NCBI GenBank assembly: GCA_029215795.1
Contig: JARDYH010000007.1
Coordinates: forward strand, 102,501,263 to 102,565,262
From: Anniella stebbinsi
Taxonomy: Eukaryota > Chordata > Lepidosauria > Squamata > Anniellidae
Direction: 5' to 3'
Length of the DNA: 64,000 bases
Of the stretch, positions 48,905-59,483 are shown in pieces. How positions within the stretch are numbered: the first letter of the stretch is position 1; each line of letters starts with the position of its first letter. The position numbers and the translations under genes were made by a program. A model generated the notes under the pieces. That model made no database searches. It was not told where the DNA came from and was given only the letters and a program-made list of their open reading frames with translations.

Positions 48905-49875
48905 ATGAAATCAAATGTTACTGGAGAGAAGATAACTGAATATTCCGGAAGGATCTCCACTGGATGTAGTCCTGGAGAAATAGAAAACTGTCCTGGGAAA
49001 ATCTGATTTAAAGAAAAGTCGACTTGTTAAATTATGTGCTGAAACATGGCCAGAATTAGGATTAAAAAAAGGCCACATATTGGATTATTTGGGGAAAAAA
49101 AGGTATACTGAAAGATTTAAAAGGTGTTTTAGAGATATCATATCCTGGATATTTAGAAAATTTGTATGTTTGGATCCATGTTGCAGAAGGTTTTAAAATC
49201 AAGCCTTCTCAGGTATTTTTTTTCAAAGTATTGATCAGAAAGTTTTTACTGCAACTGCACCCCCACCTCCTTATTGCCCTCCAGAGGAAAGTGCACTTCC
49301 TCAGGAGGGACTTTATCCATTGTTGAGTAATATTCAAACTGTAGTGACAGCACCCGCAGTTGCGGCAGTTCCTGCAGTGGGGGGAGCTCCTGCCATTCCG
49401 GCAGTGCCAGCACAAGTACAGAGTGTTACATCGTATGTGCATACTCCTTTTAAAGCTAAAGTCTGTAAATAGGTCAAAAGTAAAAATTGGTGTTTTAAGA
49501 TAAAGATGAAATGCCAACTGACTATTTGGTTCACCTTTCCTGTAGTCTCTGCATGTATGGTAGTATTGATCTTGAGGCAGTAGCGAATATCTCCTTGGTG
49601 GTTGGAATCTTTGTAGATCAGGCAGCCCCAGATGTTAAGGAGTATTTTGTGAAGCATAAACTTGGTTGGCAGAGGTGCTCACAGAAAGATTTGGTAGTTG
49701 CATTCGTGGCAGGGGCCGTGGATGTGGTAGAGGAGAAAGAAGAAGAAGATTTTCAAGAGGAGGATGGAGAGTAGGAGAAAGAAATGTTGATGAAAGTGAG
49801 AAGAGATGTTGTTTTTTTTGTAAAAAGCCAGGACACTGGAAGAAAGATTGTATTTTGAGACAACAGTCTAGTTAA
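48905..49875 (+). pseudogene. Provirus gag remnant
   Basis: Pieces of Gag occur in different frames. A matrix-like segment (LVKLCAETWPELGL) is at about 49010-49197. A Pro/Ala-rich linker carries a PPPY late-domain motif at 49263-49274. A short capsid end (QAAPDVKEYFVKHKLGWQ) is near 49620-49680. One zinc knuckle, CFFCKKPGHWKKDC, is at 49810-49851. Most of the capsid region is missing, since only about 150 nt separate linker and capsid end. Stops follow the first possible start at 48905. The gene is broken by deletion, frameshifts and stops. Confidence 0.85.
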
Positions 49876-49984
49876 ATACAAAGAGCTGAGGTGATGTCAG
49901 AATGACTGGTAGAAAGAGACTTAAGAATAGAAGTGAAAAAGGCGGAGACTGGGGAAATGCTAAATTCATAGAAATTAAAATTAA

Positions 49985-50330
49985 ATAAACCATTTTTGAC
50001 TTTGACCATTAATGGACAGCCATATAATTGTCTTCTGGATACAGGAGCGGTCAGAAGTATGTTAAATAAAACTGTTTTGCCTTCTCTGGATATAGAGAAA
50101 GGGTGGTAGGAATCGATGAGATTTCTTCTTCTACTCCCCTTAGCACTCCGGTGCAAGTTAAAATTGAGCCCCTTACATGTGATCATTCATTTCTTATGAT
50201 GTCTAAAAGCCCTGTGAGCTTATTAGAGAGAGATTTATTGGCAAAATTAAATGCCACTATAAAATGTACTACTGATGATGTGTTTGTGTCCCTTCCTGCC
50301 GAGAATGTATTGGCTTTTATGAGTGAAACA
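49985..50330 (+). pseudogene. Provirus protease remnant
   Basis: LLDTGA, the retropepsin active-site motif, is at 50032-50049, preceded by FLTLTINGQPYNC. The flap is interrupted by a stop at about 50107 (TAG in the same frame). The downstream LLERDLLAKLNATIKC segment (about 50218-50268) is the conserved C-terminal end of a retroviral protease. Confidence 0.85.
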
Positions 50331-51390
50331 GAAGAAATGGATGGCACCACACTCCCACTGGAGCTCCAGGAAATACCCTCTCATTATTGGGCAGAAGATT
50401 CTGGGGAAGTAAGGCTCTTAAAGTCAGCTGCCCCAGTTAAAATCACTGTCCGTAATGACATGGTACCCCAAAAAGAAAAATAATATCCCCTTTCAAAAGA
50501 AGCCCAAGAATGTATAGGAGAAACAATTGAGAGATTTTTTTAGAACAAGAAATTTTGGTTCCATGTTCCTCTCCATGTAATACTTCAGTAATGGCTGTAG
50601 GAAAAAATAGATAGAACTGGGAGAGGCTCCTACTTACTGTTTAGAAATAGATATTAAGAGAATTAGTGAATATGTAATCCCCAGACATAATGTGGTCCCA
50701 AATCTTGCCACCATTATGTGTAGTATACCTGTTTCTGCATAAGTGTACACAGCTTTAGATTTGAGATTATTATGTACAGAAACAGAGGAAAAATTGTAAA
50801 ATTGATTCGATTTATTTGATCAAAGCTCTAAAAGAACGTGAGCATAAAATTGCAAAAAGAAAATTACAATGGTGTAAAAAAGAGGTAGAATATTTGGGAC
50901 ACGTTTTGTCAGAGGGAACTAGGAAATTGTCTTGTAAGCGAATACATGCAATAACACAGGCAAAAGTACCAAAGACAAAAAGTCAAATTCGTGCTCTGTT
51001 AGGAATGTTGGGTTATTGTAGAGCATGGATCCCTAGTTTTTCACAAATTGTTAAAACCTTGGTCAGAAAAAAAAAAAAAGCAGAAGCTCCAGAAGAAATA
51101 GAATGGACTAAAGTAGATGATAATGCTTAGAAAGAAGTAAAATCACTTCTAGTCTCTGCTCCTGCCCTAGGTCTCCCTGATTATCAGAAAGATTTTATTT
51201 TATTTGTACATGAAAGAAAAAGTGTTGCATCTGGGGTTTTATGTCAATATTTGAGTTCACATCGGAGACCCATAGGGTATTACTCAGGACAATTGGATCC
51301 AGTTGCACAGGGATATGCTGCCTGCTTAAGGAGTATAGCTGCAGCAGCTCTGATTGTTGAAAAAGTACACGATATTGTGCTTGGACACCC
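50331..51390 (+). pseudogene. Provirus reverse transcriptase remnant lacking the catalytic centre
   Basis: The region after protease runs through stop-interrupted finger sequence. It breaks off just after TALDLR (about 50752-50769), where motif A should continue, and resumes with thumb/connection sequence (KEVEYLGHVLSEGTRKLS, then LGMLGYCRAWIPSF). The B motif and the YXDD box are absent, and so is most of RNase H, since connection sequence (YYSGQLDPVAQGYAACLRSI) runs into integrase. This pol cannot encode polymerase activity. Confidence 0.85.
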
Positions 51391-52189
51391 ATTCATCAGA
51401 TGGCAAAAAGAGTGGTACAAGCTTGTACTGTGTGTGCTAAGGAAAATGCAAAACCTCAGCTTCTGGGTCAAATAGAGAGAAGGCCCTGGGTACAGCTCCC
51501 TTTTGAAGCAGTCCAAATTGACTTTATAAATTGACAAGCTGGGTGAAAGCATTTAGATGCACACATGCAACTTCACAAGAAGTAGCTGGACATATGATGA
51601 AAGATACTATTCCCCTATTTTGCCCACCTAAGATAGTGGACTCAGATCAATGCTCTCATTTTACTATTTCTTTAATGAGAGATCTGGTAAAAGACACACC
51701 CCTATCATCCACAATCCTCAGGTCAAGTAGAACGCATGAATGCTACCTTCAAGAGAAAACTTACAAAAATGTGTATTGCTTCAAAGTTGGCATGGTCAAC
51801 TGTCCTCCCTTTGGTTCTTTATTCTATCAGAACCACTCCAAAGCAACCCATAGGTTTGTCACCATATGAAGTATTGTATGGTAGACCCCCCCCCCCCAAT
51901 AAGAGGAGAGTATGCAAGGCCATATGTAACTTTATTAGGAGGGGATGAAGATTTTGTTGCTTATATTATACAGCTCCAGAAGCAGTTCCAGAAGATCAGG
52001 CGGCATGTGATAGATGCCCAACCTTTGCCACTAGATACTCCTGCACATCCTTTCCAGGCTGGTGATGAAGTATACGTGAAAATCTGGACAGCAGATGGTT
52101 TGGAAGAGCGATGGTCAGGCCCTCATCTCGTATTAATGACCACCCATACTGCGTTGAAAGTAAAAAGAAAAGGAGCTTGGATTCATTAA
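51391..52189 (+). pseudogene. Provirus integrase remnant
   Basis: Partial zinc-finger region (VVQACTVCA) in one frame; catalytic-core pieces around DSDQCSHFT and the [18 protein letters not shown] segment in others; then a [20 protein letters not shown] segment and a C-terminal GPY/F-like domain RWSGPHLVLMTTHTALKV. At least three frame changes and several stops occur. A poly-C run at about 51887-51896 coincides with one frame change. Confidence 0.85.
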
Positions 52190-53695
52190 AACCCCACAAG
52201 GACCTTTTGATCTCGCTGGAGCGAGAGGGGTCGAAAGTGAGGACGTCTCGCCACGAGGGATCAACGCGTGTCCTTCTCTGAATTGCGTGGACGAAGCAGA
52301 GGCTCATCATCCTAAAATTGACAAAACTTGGGCTGTGTTGCCCACAGCAGAATTACACTCTCCTTCAGTGGAACCACAGTGGACAGTGAGATTTACTGAT
52401 AAAGAAACACACCCTTTAAAGTTAAGGTTCCAAAAGAAATAAATATGAAAGTAATATTCATTTTATATTGTATACATTTTTGTATACCAAAAAGACAGTC
52501 AAATTGGTTTAAAAGACATGCTTTAGAAATGTTTAATCGCTGGGGGAATGATTCAATTTTGTATTATGAACATCCAGCAGCAATAAGATCATTTTCAGTA
52601 TTACCTGCTCTTATTGAAAGTCCAGATGTAATAGTTGGAGCATTACAGCAAAAGAATACTTTGTTTTCTGATCCCAGTAATTTAAATGAAGTTGTCTTCA
52701 AGAAGTTCAAATAATATACCCCTGGGATGTGGTTTTGTTGTCATCATTCAGGAATATGGAATGAAAAATAGAAAGATTAGATAAGACAAAAAGATTTTTT
52801 GAGGAATTTGGGAAATTACTCTACTTGCACAGAAAAGTTTTGGTTATGGGGAAACTCTAACTCCTCATATCATACTAAGGTATTGTTAAATGAAACTGTG
52901 TTCCATGAGATGTACCCTTATTATCCTATATTTCGTCCCATCTATCAAGGAATAGGAAATATTTGTTCAGGGTAGCAACTTAGAGATCCAAATTTATGGT
53001 TTTTTCTATGATGATTGGGCAACAAACTATCACCCAGGAAACTACCAGTGTGTAGGAATAGGATATTTGACCCTACCGGTCCAAATAAGTAAATCAGAAA
53101 AGAATAAAAGAAAAAAGGCAACCCAAGGAGGAGCTGGTGAATTGTTAAGAAAGCTTGGACCAAATCGTAATGATATAGTTATAATAGGAAAACAACTGTC
53201 AAAAACTGAAAGAGACAGAGTAGGTGGTAGATTAATAACAAGAATTTTAACCTTGGGTGCTTATCCTAGAATAATAGCACAAGAAAATAGAAAGAGTATT
53301 TTGAGTCTTACATGTCATTTAGAAAAAAAAACTATTAATGCAACAGGGATAATTGTACAGGCAATGCAGTCAGAGATTAGAGAATTAAATCAGGAACTCA
53401 TTCAGCATAGAATGGCTCTTGACTACCTCCTAGCAAAGCAAGGAGGTTTTTGTAAAATTGTCCAGAAAGGTTGCAAAGTAGTTTTCCATGATATGAATAA
53501 AACTATCGAAGATGAGTTGTCAAAATTACAAGAAATGGTAATAGACAATTACTCCAGAGTAACAAATCCATGGGATTGGTTAAATTCCTGGTTGCCAGAT
53601 TAGAATTAGTTAAAACGAATAATTATATTTGTATTGATTATAATAATGATTGTTTTAATTACTCCCTGTGTCTTTCAATGTATGATGAAGTTTTA
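52190..53695 (+). pseudogene. Provirus env remnant
   Basis: An open piece (52445-52714) begins with a hydrophobic MKVIFILYCIHFCIP-type leader and is probably the surface-subunit start. The 53067-53603 piece is the transmembrane subunit: a KNKRKK basic stretch, heptad-like sequence, a QHRMALDYLLAKQGG segment like the retroviral immunosuppressive-domain region, then C-X6-C (53451-53474) where the usual following second Cys is Lys. Two in-frame TAG codons (53601-53603 and 53607-53609) precede the hydrophobic anchor at about 53620-53675. Much of the surface subunit is missing or out of frame. Confidence 0.8.
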
Positions 53696-53857
53696 GAAAA
53701 AAGGAGTGCATAGACAGATGTTAATTATGTATCAGAACATGCCTGGTGAAAGCATAACTGGCAATAGGATGAGAGAGCTACAAACTTAGATTGAATTATC
53801 TAGTCTGGAGAATGATCCTAATGACGTTTAAAGACGCATTGGATCAAAACGGTGGAT

Positions 53858-54407
53858 TGTGGTAAGATAATTCAAAATTCCCTTATACGTGCGTCTGAAA
53901 TAAGAATTAATAAAGTGTGTCTCATGAAGACCTCAGGTTAACTTGGCAAGAGGAAAACACGTAGTAGCTACATTCCTAAAAGCCGGAGACAAAAGGTTAA
54001 AAGAAGAACTGATACATCAATGAACTCTGCCTTCTTAGGAGACAGGCTATCTGGCAAAGATTGTAATGTTTGTGGATTCCGTCTCTTAGTCAAAGATAGA
54101 GTTAACTGAATCCACATCAGAAGATTCTTTGAAGCCTATGTGTATTCAAGATAATTTAGAAATCAATCACTGTTTAACTGAACAAAGATCCATGTATCCC
54201 TGTATGATTTTTTCTATTTAAGGTTGATCAAAATATGTAGTCAGTACCACTTTCTAGGTTTTGATTCCTAGGTGGTCACTTCTTGCAAGAAGGAGAAATT
54301 AAAGAGCTGCAGCCAGTTTTCGATCTTACACGTGTCTTTCGTCTGATTGGGATAGTGACGGTTGGGACACGAAACTACATGAGTCAAATTTTAAGACTCT
54401 TACCACA
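53858..54407 (+). repeat. 3' LTR, 550 bp
   Basis: Same length and ends as the 5' LTR with two differences. No clear polypurine tract directly precedes it; the last bases are AAAACGGTGGAT. Confidence 0.95.
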
Positions 54408-54411
54408 AACC

Positions 54412-55574
54412 CACACGTTTATACTAGCATATCTGCCTGTGTGTGCAACAGAATCAATTATACTACTATGGCGATGTAAGATTGAAAAGCAATTCCAACT
54501 GTTTATGTTACACGGACATTGCTTTTCCTGTCTTTTGTTGTGATATATGACAAGTGTTAGGATCCGGCAACTAGACAAAGTGTGGCAAAAAAAAGCTAAT
54601 TTTTTGCCTTGAAGGTTTGTACTCAGGTCCATCAATTCCGGGAGAGAACTCAAGCATTTCAGGCCCTACATGTTTTTATTAATTAATATTCTGTTTCCTA
54701 TGAGGAAAGGCTAGACCATTTGGGTCTTTTTAATTTAGAGAAGAAAAAAAATATTATTGGGATGAGGAAAATGTGTTTATAATGTTAAAAATGGTATGGA
54801 GAGGAGGATGGGTTGAGAATTGTTTTCCCCTTTCTCATAATAATAATAATAGAACTTGGGTTCACCCAATTAAATGGATTGTCAATAGATTCAGGTCAAG
54901 TGAACGCACAATGTTTCACACTTGCAATGCAATGTAATGCTATTAGTCATGTAATGCTCCATCTTCAGGAGCAGTATGCATCTGAGTATAAGGTGCTGGG
55001 GACTACCTGAAAGGTATGCACGATCATCTTCATGACTAATTGTGAGCTCTCAATGATATTTGTTTTGCTTGCTGCCACTGGAAACAGAACTAGATGGAAC
55101 TTTGGTCTGATCCAGAAAGGTATGCTCTGAATATATTCTTATTTAGAAATGGTTGTGAGGTTATGGGTACCACTGTACCCTGATTTCAGACGAAGAACTT
55201 TTTATTCACTTCTCTGCAGCTGATTCAAAGAGACCCTCAAGAAAATGGGGTTTCCAAAAGGTCTCTAAGGAGCAAAATACACATATCAGCCTTCCCCAAC
55301 CTGGAGCCTGTCAGGTATAAGTTTTCAACGAGGCCTTGTTGAATGTAGGTAGATTTATTAGGAATAGTTTTGGAATGTCTGTGCAAGCGGGTCTCTGCCA
55401 GAGTTTCCCGCGGGAGTTGCTTGCTCACTCCTTGTCTCGGCCTTGAAGCTGTAAGGTTTTGCTGGGAACTTGGGAGTGCTTTGCAAAGGAGGGGGCCCAC
55501 TTGTTCAGTCCCGCCCTATTTGGAGACAGGCATGGTTTACAGGTCAGAGAACCTGTCTGTCAAGTGGCTTTAAA
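54412..55574. other. Right flank of the provirus, no gene seen
   Basis: It contains a LINE fragment at about 55080-55140 (AACTAGATGGAACTTTGGTC). No exon recognised. Confidence 0.5.
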
Positions 55575-55893
55575 TAGGCTGACCATCTGAAAAGGAGGAT
55601 AGGGCTCATATAACTTTAACAGTTGTAGAGAAAAGGGAATTTCAGGAGGTGTCATTTGTATGCAATTAGTTCCTGGTGAAATTCCCTCTTCATCACAACT
55701 GTTAAAGGTGCAGGCACTATACTAGAGTGACCATATACAAAAGAAGGCAGGGCTCTGCAACTTTAACTGTTGTGATGAAGAGGGAATATCACCAGGAACT
55801 AATTGCATACAAATGACACTGGCTGAAATTCCCTTTTCTCTACAACTGTTAAAGTTATATGAGCCCTGCCCTCCTTTTCACATGGTCAGCCTA
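55575..55893. mobile_element. Palindromic hAT-like MITE, copy 3 (319 bp)
   Basis: The ends are TAGGCTGACCATCTG and CACATGGTCAGCCTA, flanked by CTTTAAA on both sides (7 of 8 bases of the expected duplication). It is in the opposite orientation to copies 1 and 2 by its internal GGCACTATACTAGAGTGACC segment. Confidence 0.9.
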
Positions 55894-58800
55894 CTTTAAA
55901 CAAGCCTTTATAAGCCCGGGGGGAGTGGGGCAAAGCGGAAGAGGGTTCATCTTTCGACGCAAGGCCTGAAATCCCTCTTGTTTGGATCCATCATCGTTTG
56001 GGACTTTGAAAGCACTCTGCACATGGACTCACTCCTATTGGGACTTTGGATTTCTAAGGATTGTGCCATAAAAGTACTGTGAGGCTTTTCATAGACTTGA
56101 ACTTGCATTTGCTGTGGATTGTGTGTTTATGGCCAGTGTCAGGTGACAGGAAGTTGCCGGTGCTAAGCAGAAGCACAGGACTCCTATGCCTGAGATTTTA
56201 CTTTCCCTGGTCAGCTCAGCATACGGCAGGCTGGGTGTGACTGTTGGATTTCTTCCCTACCAGACTCAGGTGGCAGACAGCTCCCCCGGAGCTAAAGGAC
56301 ATGCAGGGGAGTTCTTGTGCCTGAGATTGATACCCACCCTGTGATCTTGTTTAGGCTTTGGCCATGTCCCCTGAATGACCAGTGTATGCAGTGTCTGGAG
56401 AAGCTCCCTTGGGATGGTTTGATGAGCCTTTCAAAAAAAACAAAAACCCTCCCCCTGTGTGACACTTTCCCTGTGATCATGCTTACCTGGTCAGCTCAGT
56501 GTTCAGCAGCCTGGGTTTGATGGTGTGTGATCTTTCTCTGCCAGACTCAGGTGCTGGTGCTAAGCAGAAGCACAGGATTCCTGTGCCTGAGATTTTTACC
56601 TTTCCCATGATCTTGTGGGAGTGGGCCATGTCCCCTGAGTTACTAGCGTATGCAGCATCTGGAGAAGCTCTCTTGGGATAGTTTGCTCAAAATTTCAAGA
56701 ACTCTACCTCCCCCACTCCCACTCCTCTGTGTGATTGCCTGAAGGATCATATCAGGAATGAAGCCTAAAGCTTTCTGATCAGCATTCAGCTTGAAGTGTT
56801 TTTTTTGCATTGCGTAACCATTAAGCCTTTTACCGTGGGATTTCCTCAATGAAGAAGTCTCACTGATGTGAGTATTTCGTGTCAGTTTGCCAGCATGTGT
56901 GAATGCCAGAGGGAACAGGCATGCACGCAAACAGTGTCCTCCAGAGGAGTTGGACTACAACTCCCATAGTCCAGCATAATGGTAGTTGAGTTCAACCCAT
57001 TTGAAGGATATCAGGTTAGGGAAGGCTGCGTTACATGCTAATATGCGTAATGCTGCCCTGACACTTTTTTTAAAAAAAACAAAGCTACGTCAAGAGGGAA
57101 ATTAAGAAAAAAGAAAGCAAAATCAGTGGGAAAACACAAGCACTTTATAAGACAACAAGACAACAATGTCTGGACCCCTCTGTAAAATCCTATGAATGAG
57201 GTAGGGTGATGGCTGGGTAAAAGGCCCAGCTGGAAGCACTGTAAGTGTCAGTATCAGAATAGCCTACTGATAATTGGTGGTGTGCTTTCATTGAACAGTG
57301 AGTTGCTTCCATCTTTCACTGCAGCCGTTTTTGTACGGGGCACCTTAATTAACAGTTTATTTTAATAACTTCAGCAACCCTAGGAGAACATAACTACTGA
57401 CCCACTGATGTCATTATCTCATAACATTCTAGATTCTAGACTTATAACACTGATTTAATTCTTGATATGCCCACCACCTTAATGTATTTATCTTACAATT
57501 GCATCCCACAAAGTGCTTAGAAAGTGTAAATGGGGTGAATCTAATTTTATCCACATAGGAAAAACCTGTGAGTTACATTGAGCTGAAGGACAGCAACTCT
57601 TCAAAACCCTTTCAGTGAGCTTTCAGCAGGCATTTGAAGGACCATCTTCTTGCTCTACTGACTTTAACCACAGTTATCTTGCTCCACTCATCCACAACAC
57701 GGACAATAGGAGAAGAAAATGAAGTGTGTGTGTGTGTGGTGGTTGCAAGTAGAATGTAATTTTAGGAGCAAACCTAGGAAGGTGCAAAGTTTAAGAAATT
57801 TTATATCAGGAGTTCAAGTTTAAGGTATCCCATCAGCTTTGATCAGAAGTTTGGAGTGAGTAACTGTGGAAAGATGAGGGAATAGCTCTGATACCTGGGA
57901 TGTAGTGTTACAGGGAGCCACTATAGAAAACTGATCATGTCTGTAATAATTATTATGTTCTTAAAAGTCACCTCTAAATATGTGGCAACACTAATTTAGA
58001 ACACAGGCAATGAATGGTGATAAGCGTGCTATAAAACTTCCCTCTGGTGGACCACCAATAATAAAGATATAATGCATTCATCTATTCTTATGCAAATACA
58101 AATACTTTTGATAACCAATCCACTACCAATTTCAGGATGCATTTTATGGTCTTGCTTACCAATGCATACGCAACAAAAAGTCAATATCCTTTGCACACTT
58201 ATTGAAGAATACTTCCAGAGGGCAGGCGCCTAGTGCTATCAAATCATTGCTTTCTGACATATGCTGAAATCAGAATTGCAGTGAACTTGACACGCACGAG
58301 CAGTTTCATTCTGGTATGTTCTGTCCAGACCAGTCCGACAGGCCATAGCTGTGCAGGCGGAGAAACCACAACCCCTCCTGCTCTTCTTTTCCCTAATACC
58401 TTGCTTTGCTCAGTGCTTTGAACTGTACTTTTCTCCCTGCCCATCTCTGGTAATTGCAGTTTAAAATAGCCATTTTTCCTTATTTTAAAATGAGCAAGGG
58501 GATTTCCCAGCGCTGCTGCAGGGCAGCAGGGAGACTCTCCTGTCTGCCATATTTTCACCAAGAAGAAATTAAGAACTGAGCAGATTTCCCACCCCCACAG
58601 GGTAACGCAGTCTCTTCATCTCTTGCACATTTGCAGCTGCATGAATCTGGAGAGGAGGGAATTCCCAGTTTTGATATGGTGGGGTGGGGGGGGGGGGAGA
58701 GAGAGAGAGAGAAAGCCTCATTGTCCTCCTGATTCAAAGACCATTAAAGTGTCTCAAACGATTTAAAAATGCTTACCATTCTTGCACAATTCTGTTTCAT

Positions 58801-59171
58801 TGAAACTGCGATAAGGTAACAGCTGTTTTAAAAGTAAAAGGACATAACTGAATAGTATTGTTCAATAGCTGATTTCCCTGTTAGGGACTTTAAGGAGAGT
58901 TCCTTCTGGGACTTAACAAAGGGCTCCATCACACTTACTTTTTTTCCTGGCTTGCATCCGAGGTTTCTCCCTCTTTTCCCTTAGCGAGTCAAGCGCTGGG
59001 CACTTTCACATCCATGCATTGTTGCGCTATTTCAGCTCCTGTATCTTTTCACCTGGATCGCTACTATGCTGGCGAAATCTCCCACCCCACCCACTACATT
59101 CTCCTTCCCCCTGCAGTTAATTTTAAAATATTTTTAATATATATATTATTTCTGTGCAAATACAATAGTAC
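55894..59171. other. Intergenic, no gene seen
   Basis: At 56120-56700 the same phrase family recurs two or three times (GTGCTAAGCAGAAGCACAGG at 56159 and 56560; TGCCTGAGATT; CCATGTCCCCTGA), a degenerate tandem duplication of about 400 bp. The rest is unremarkable. A G-run followed by (GA)n lies at 58681-58712. Confidence 0.5.
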
Positions 59172-59483
59172 TAGGCTGACCCTATGAAAAAGAGGACAGG
59201 GCTCCTGTATCTTTAACAGTTGTTTAGAAAAGGGAATTTCAGCAGGTGTCATTTGTATGCATGCAGCACCTGGTGAAATTCCCTCTTCATCACAACAGTT
59301 AAAGCTGCAGGAGCTATACTAATGTGACTAGATACAAAAGAGGGCAGGGCTCCTGCAGCTTTAACTGTTGTGATGAGGAGGGAATTTCACCAGGTGCTGC
59401 AAGCATAATAATGATACCTGCTGAAATTCCTTTTTCAATTAAAGATACAGGAGCCCTATCCTCCTTTTTATATGGTCAGCCTA
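59172..59483. mobile_element. Palindromic hAT-like MITE, copy 4 (312 bp)
   Basis: The ends are TAGGCTGACCCTATG and TATATGGTCAGCCTA, with the perfect 8-bp duplication AATAGTAC (59164-59171 and 59484-59491). It is a distinct subfamily: GCATGCAGCACCTGGTG replaces the GCAATTAGTTCCTGGTG of copies 1-3. Confidence 0.93.

Larger units (their letters stand above)
47949..54407 (+). mobile_element. Class I (gamma-like) endogenous retrovirus, 6459 bp
   Basis: This is a complete proviral frame: 550-bp LTR, primer-binding site, gag, pol and env remnants, 550-bp LTR. The LTRs begin TGTGGTAAGA and end TCTTACCACA, and a 4-bp duplication AACC (47945-47948 and 54408-54411) flanks the insert. The single CCHC knuckle, the LLDTGA protease, the LGxxGYCRxWIPxF-type pol segment and the integrase GPY/F-like C-terminus (RWSGPHLVL) place it with gamma-like class I elements. 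The interior is only 5.36 kb and carries several deletions and many stops or frameshifts, so it cannot make functional Gag, Pol or Env. Confidence 0.94.

Noticed and set aside
53067..53603. 178-codon Env piece considered as a domesticated (syncytin-like) gene
   Set aside because: Two in-frame stop codons cut it off before the membrane anchor, the surface subunit is broken, and the rest of the provirus is equally decayed.
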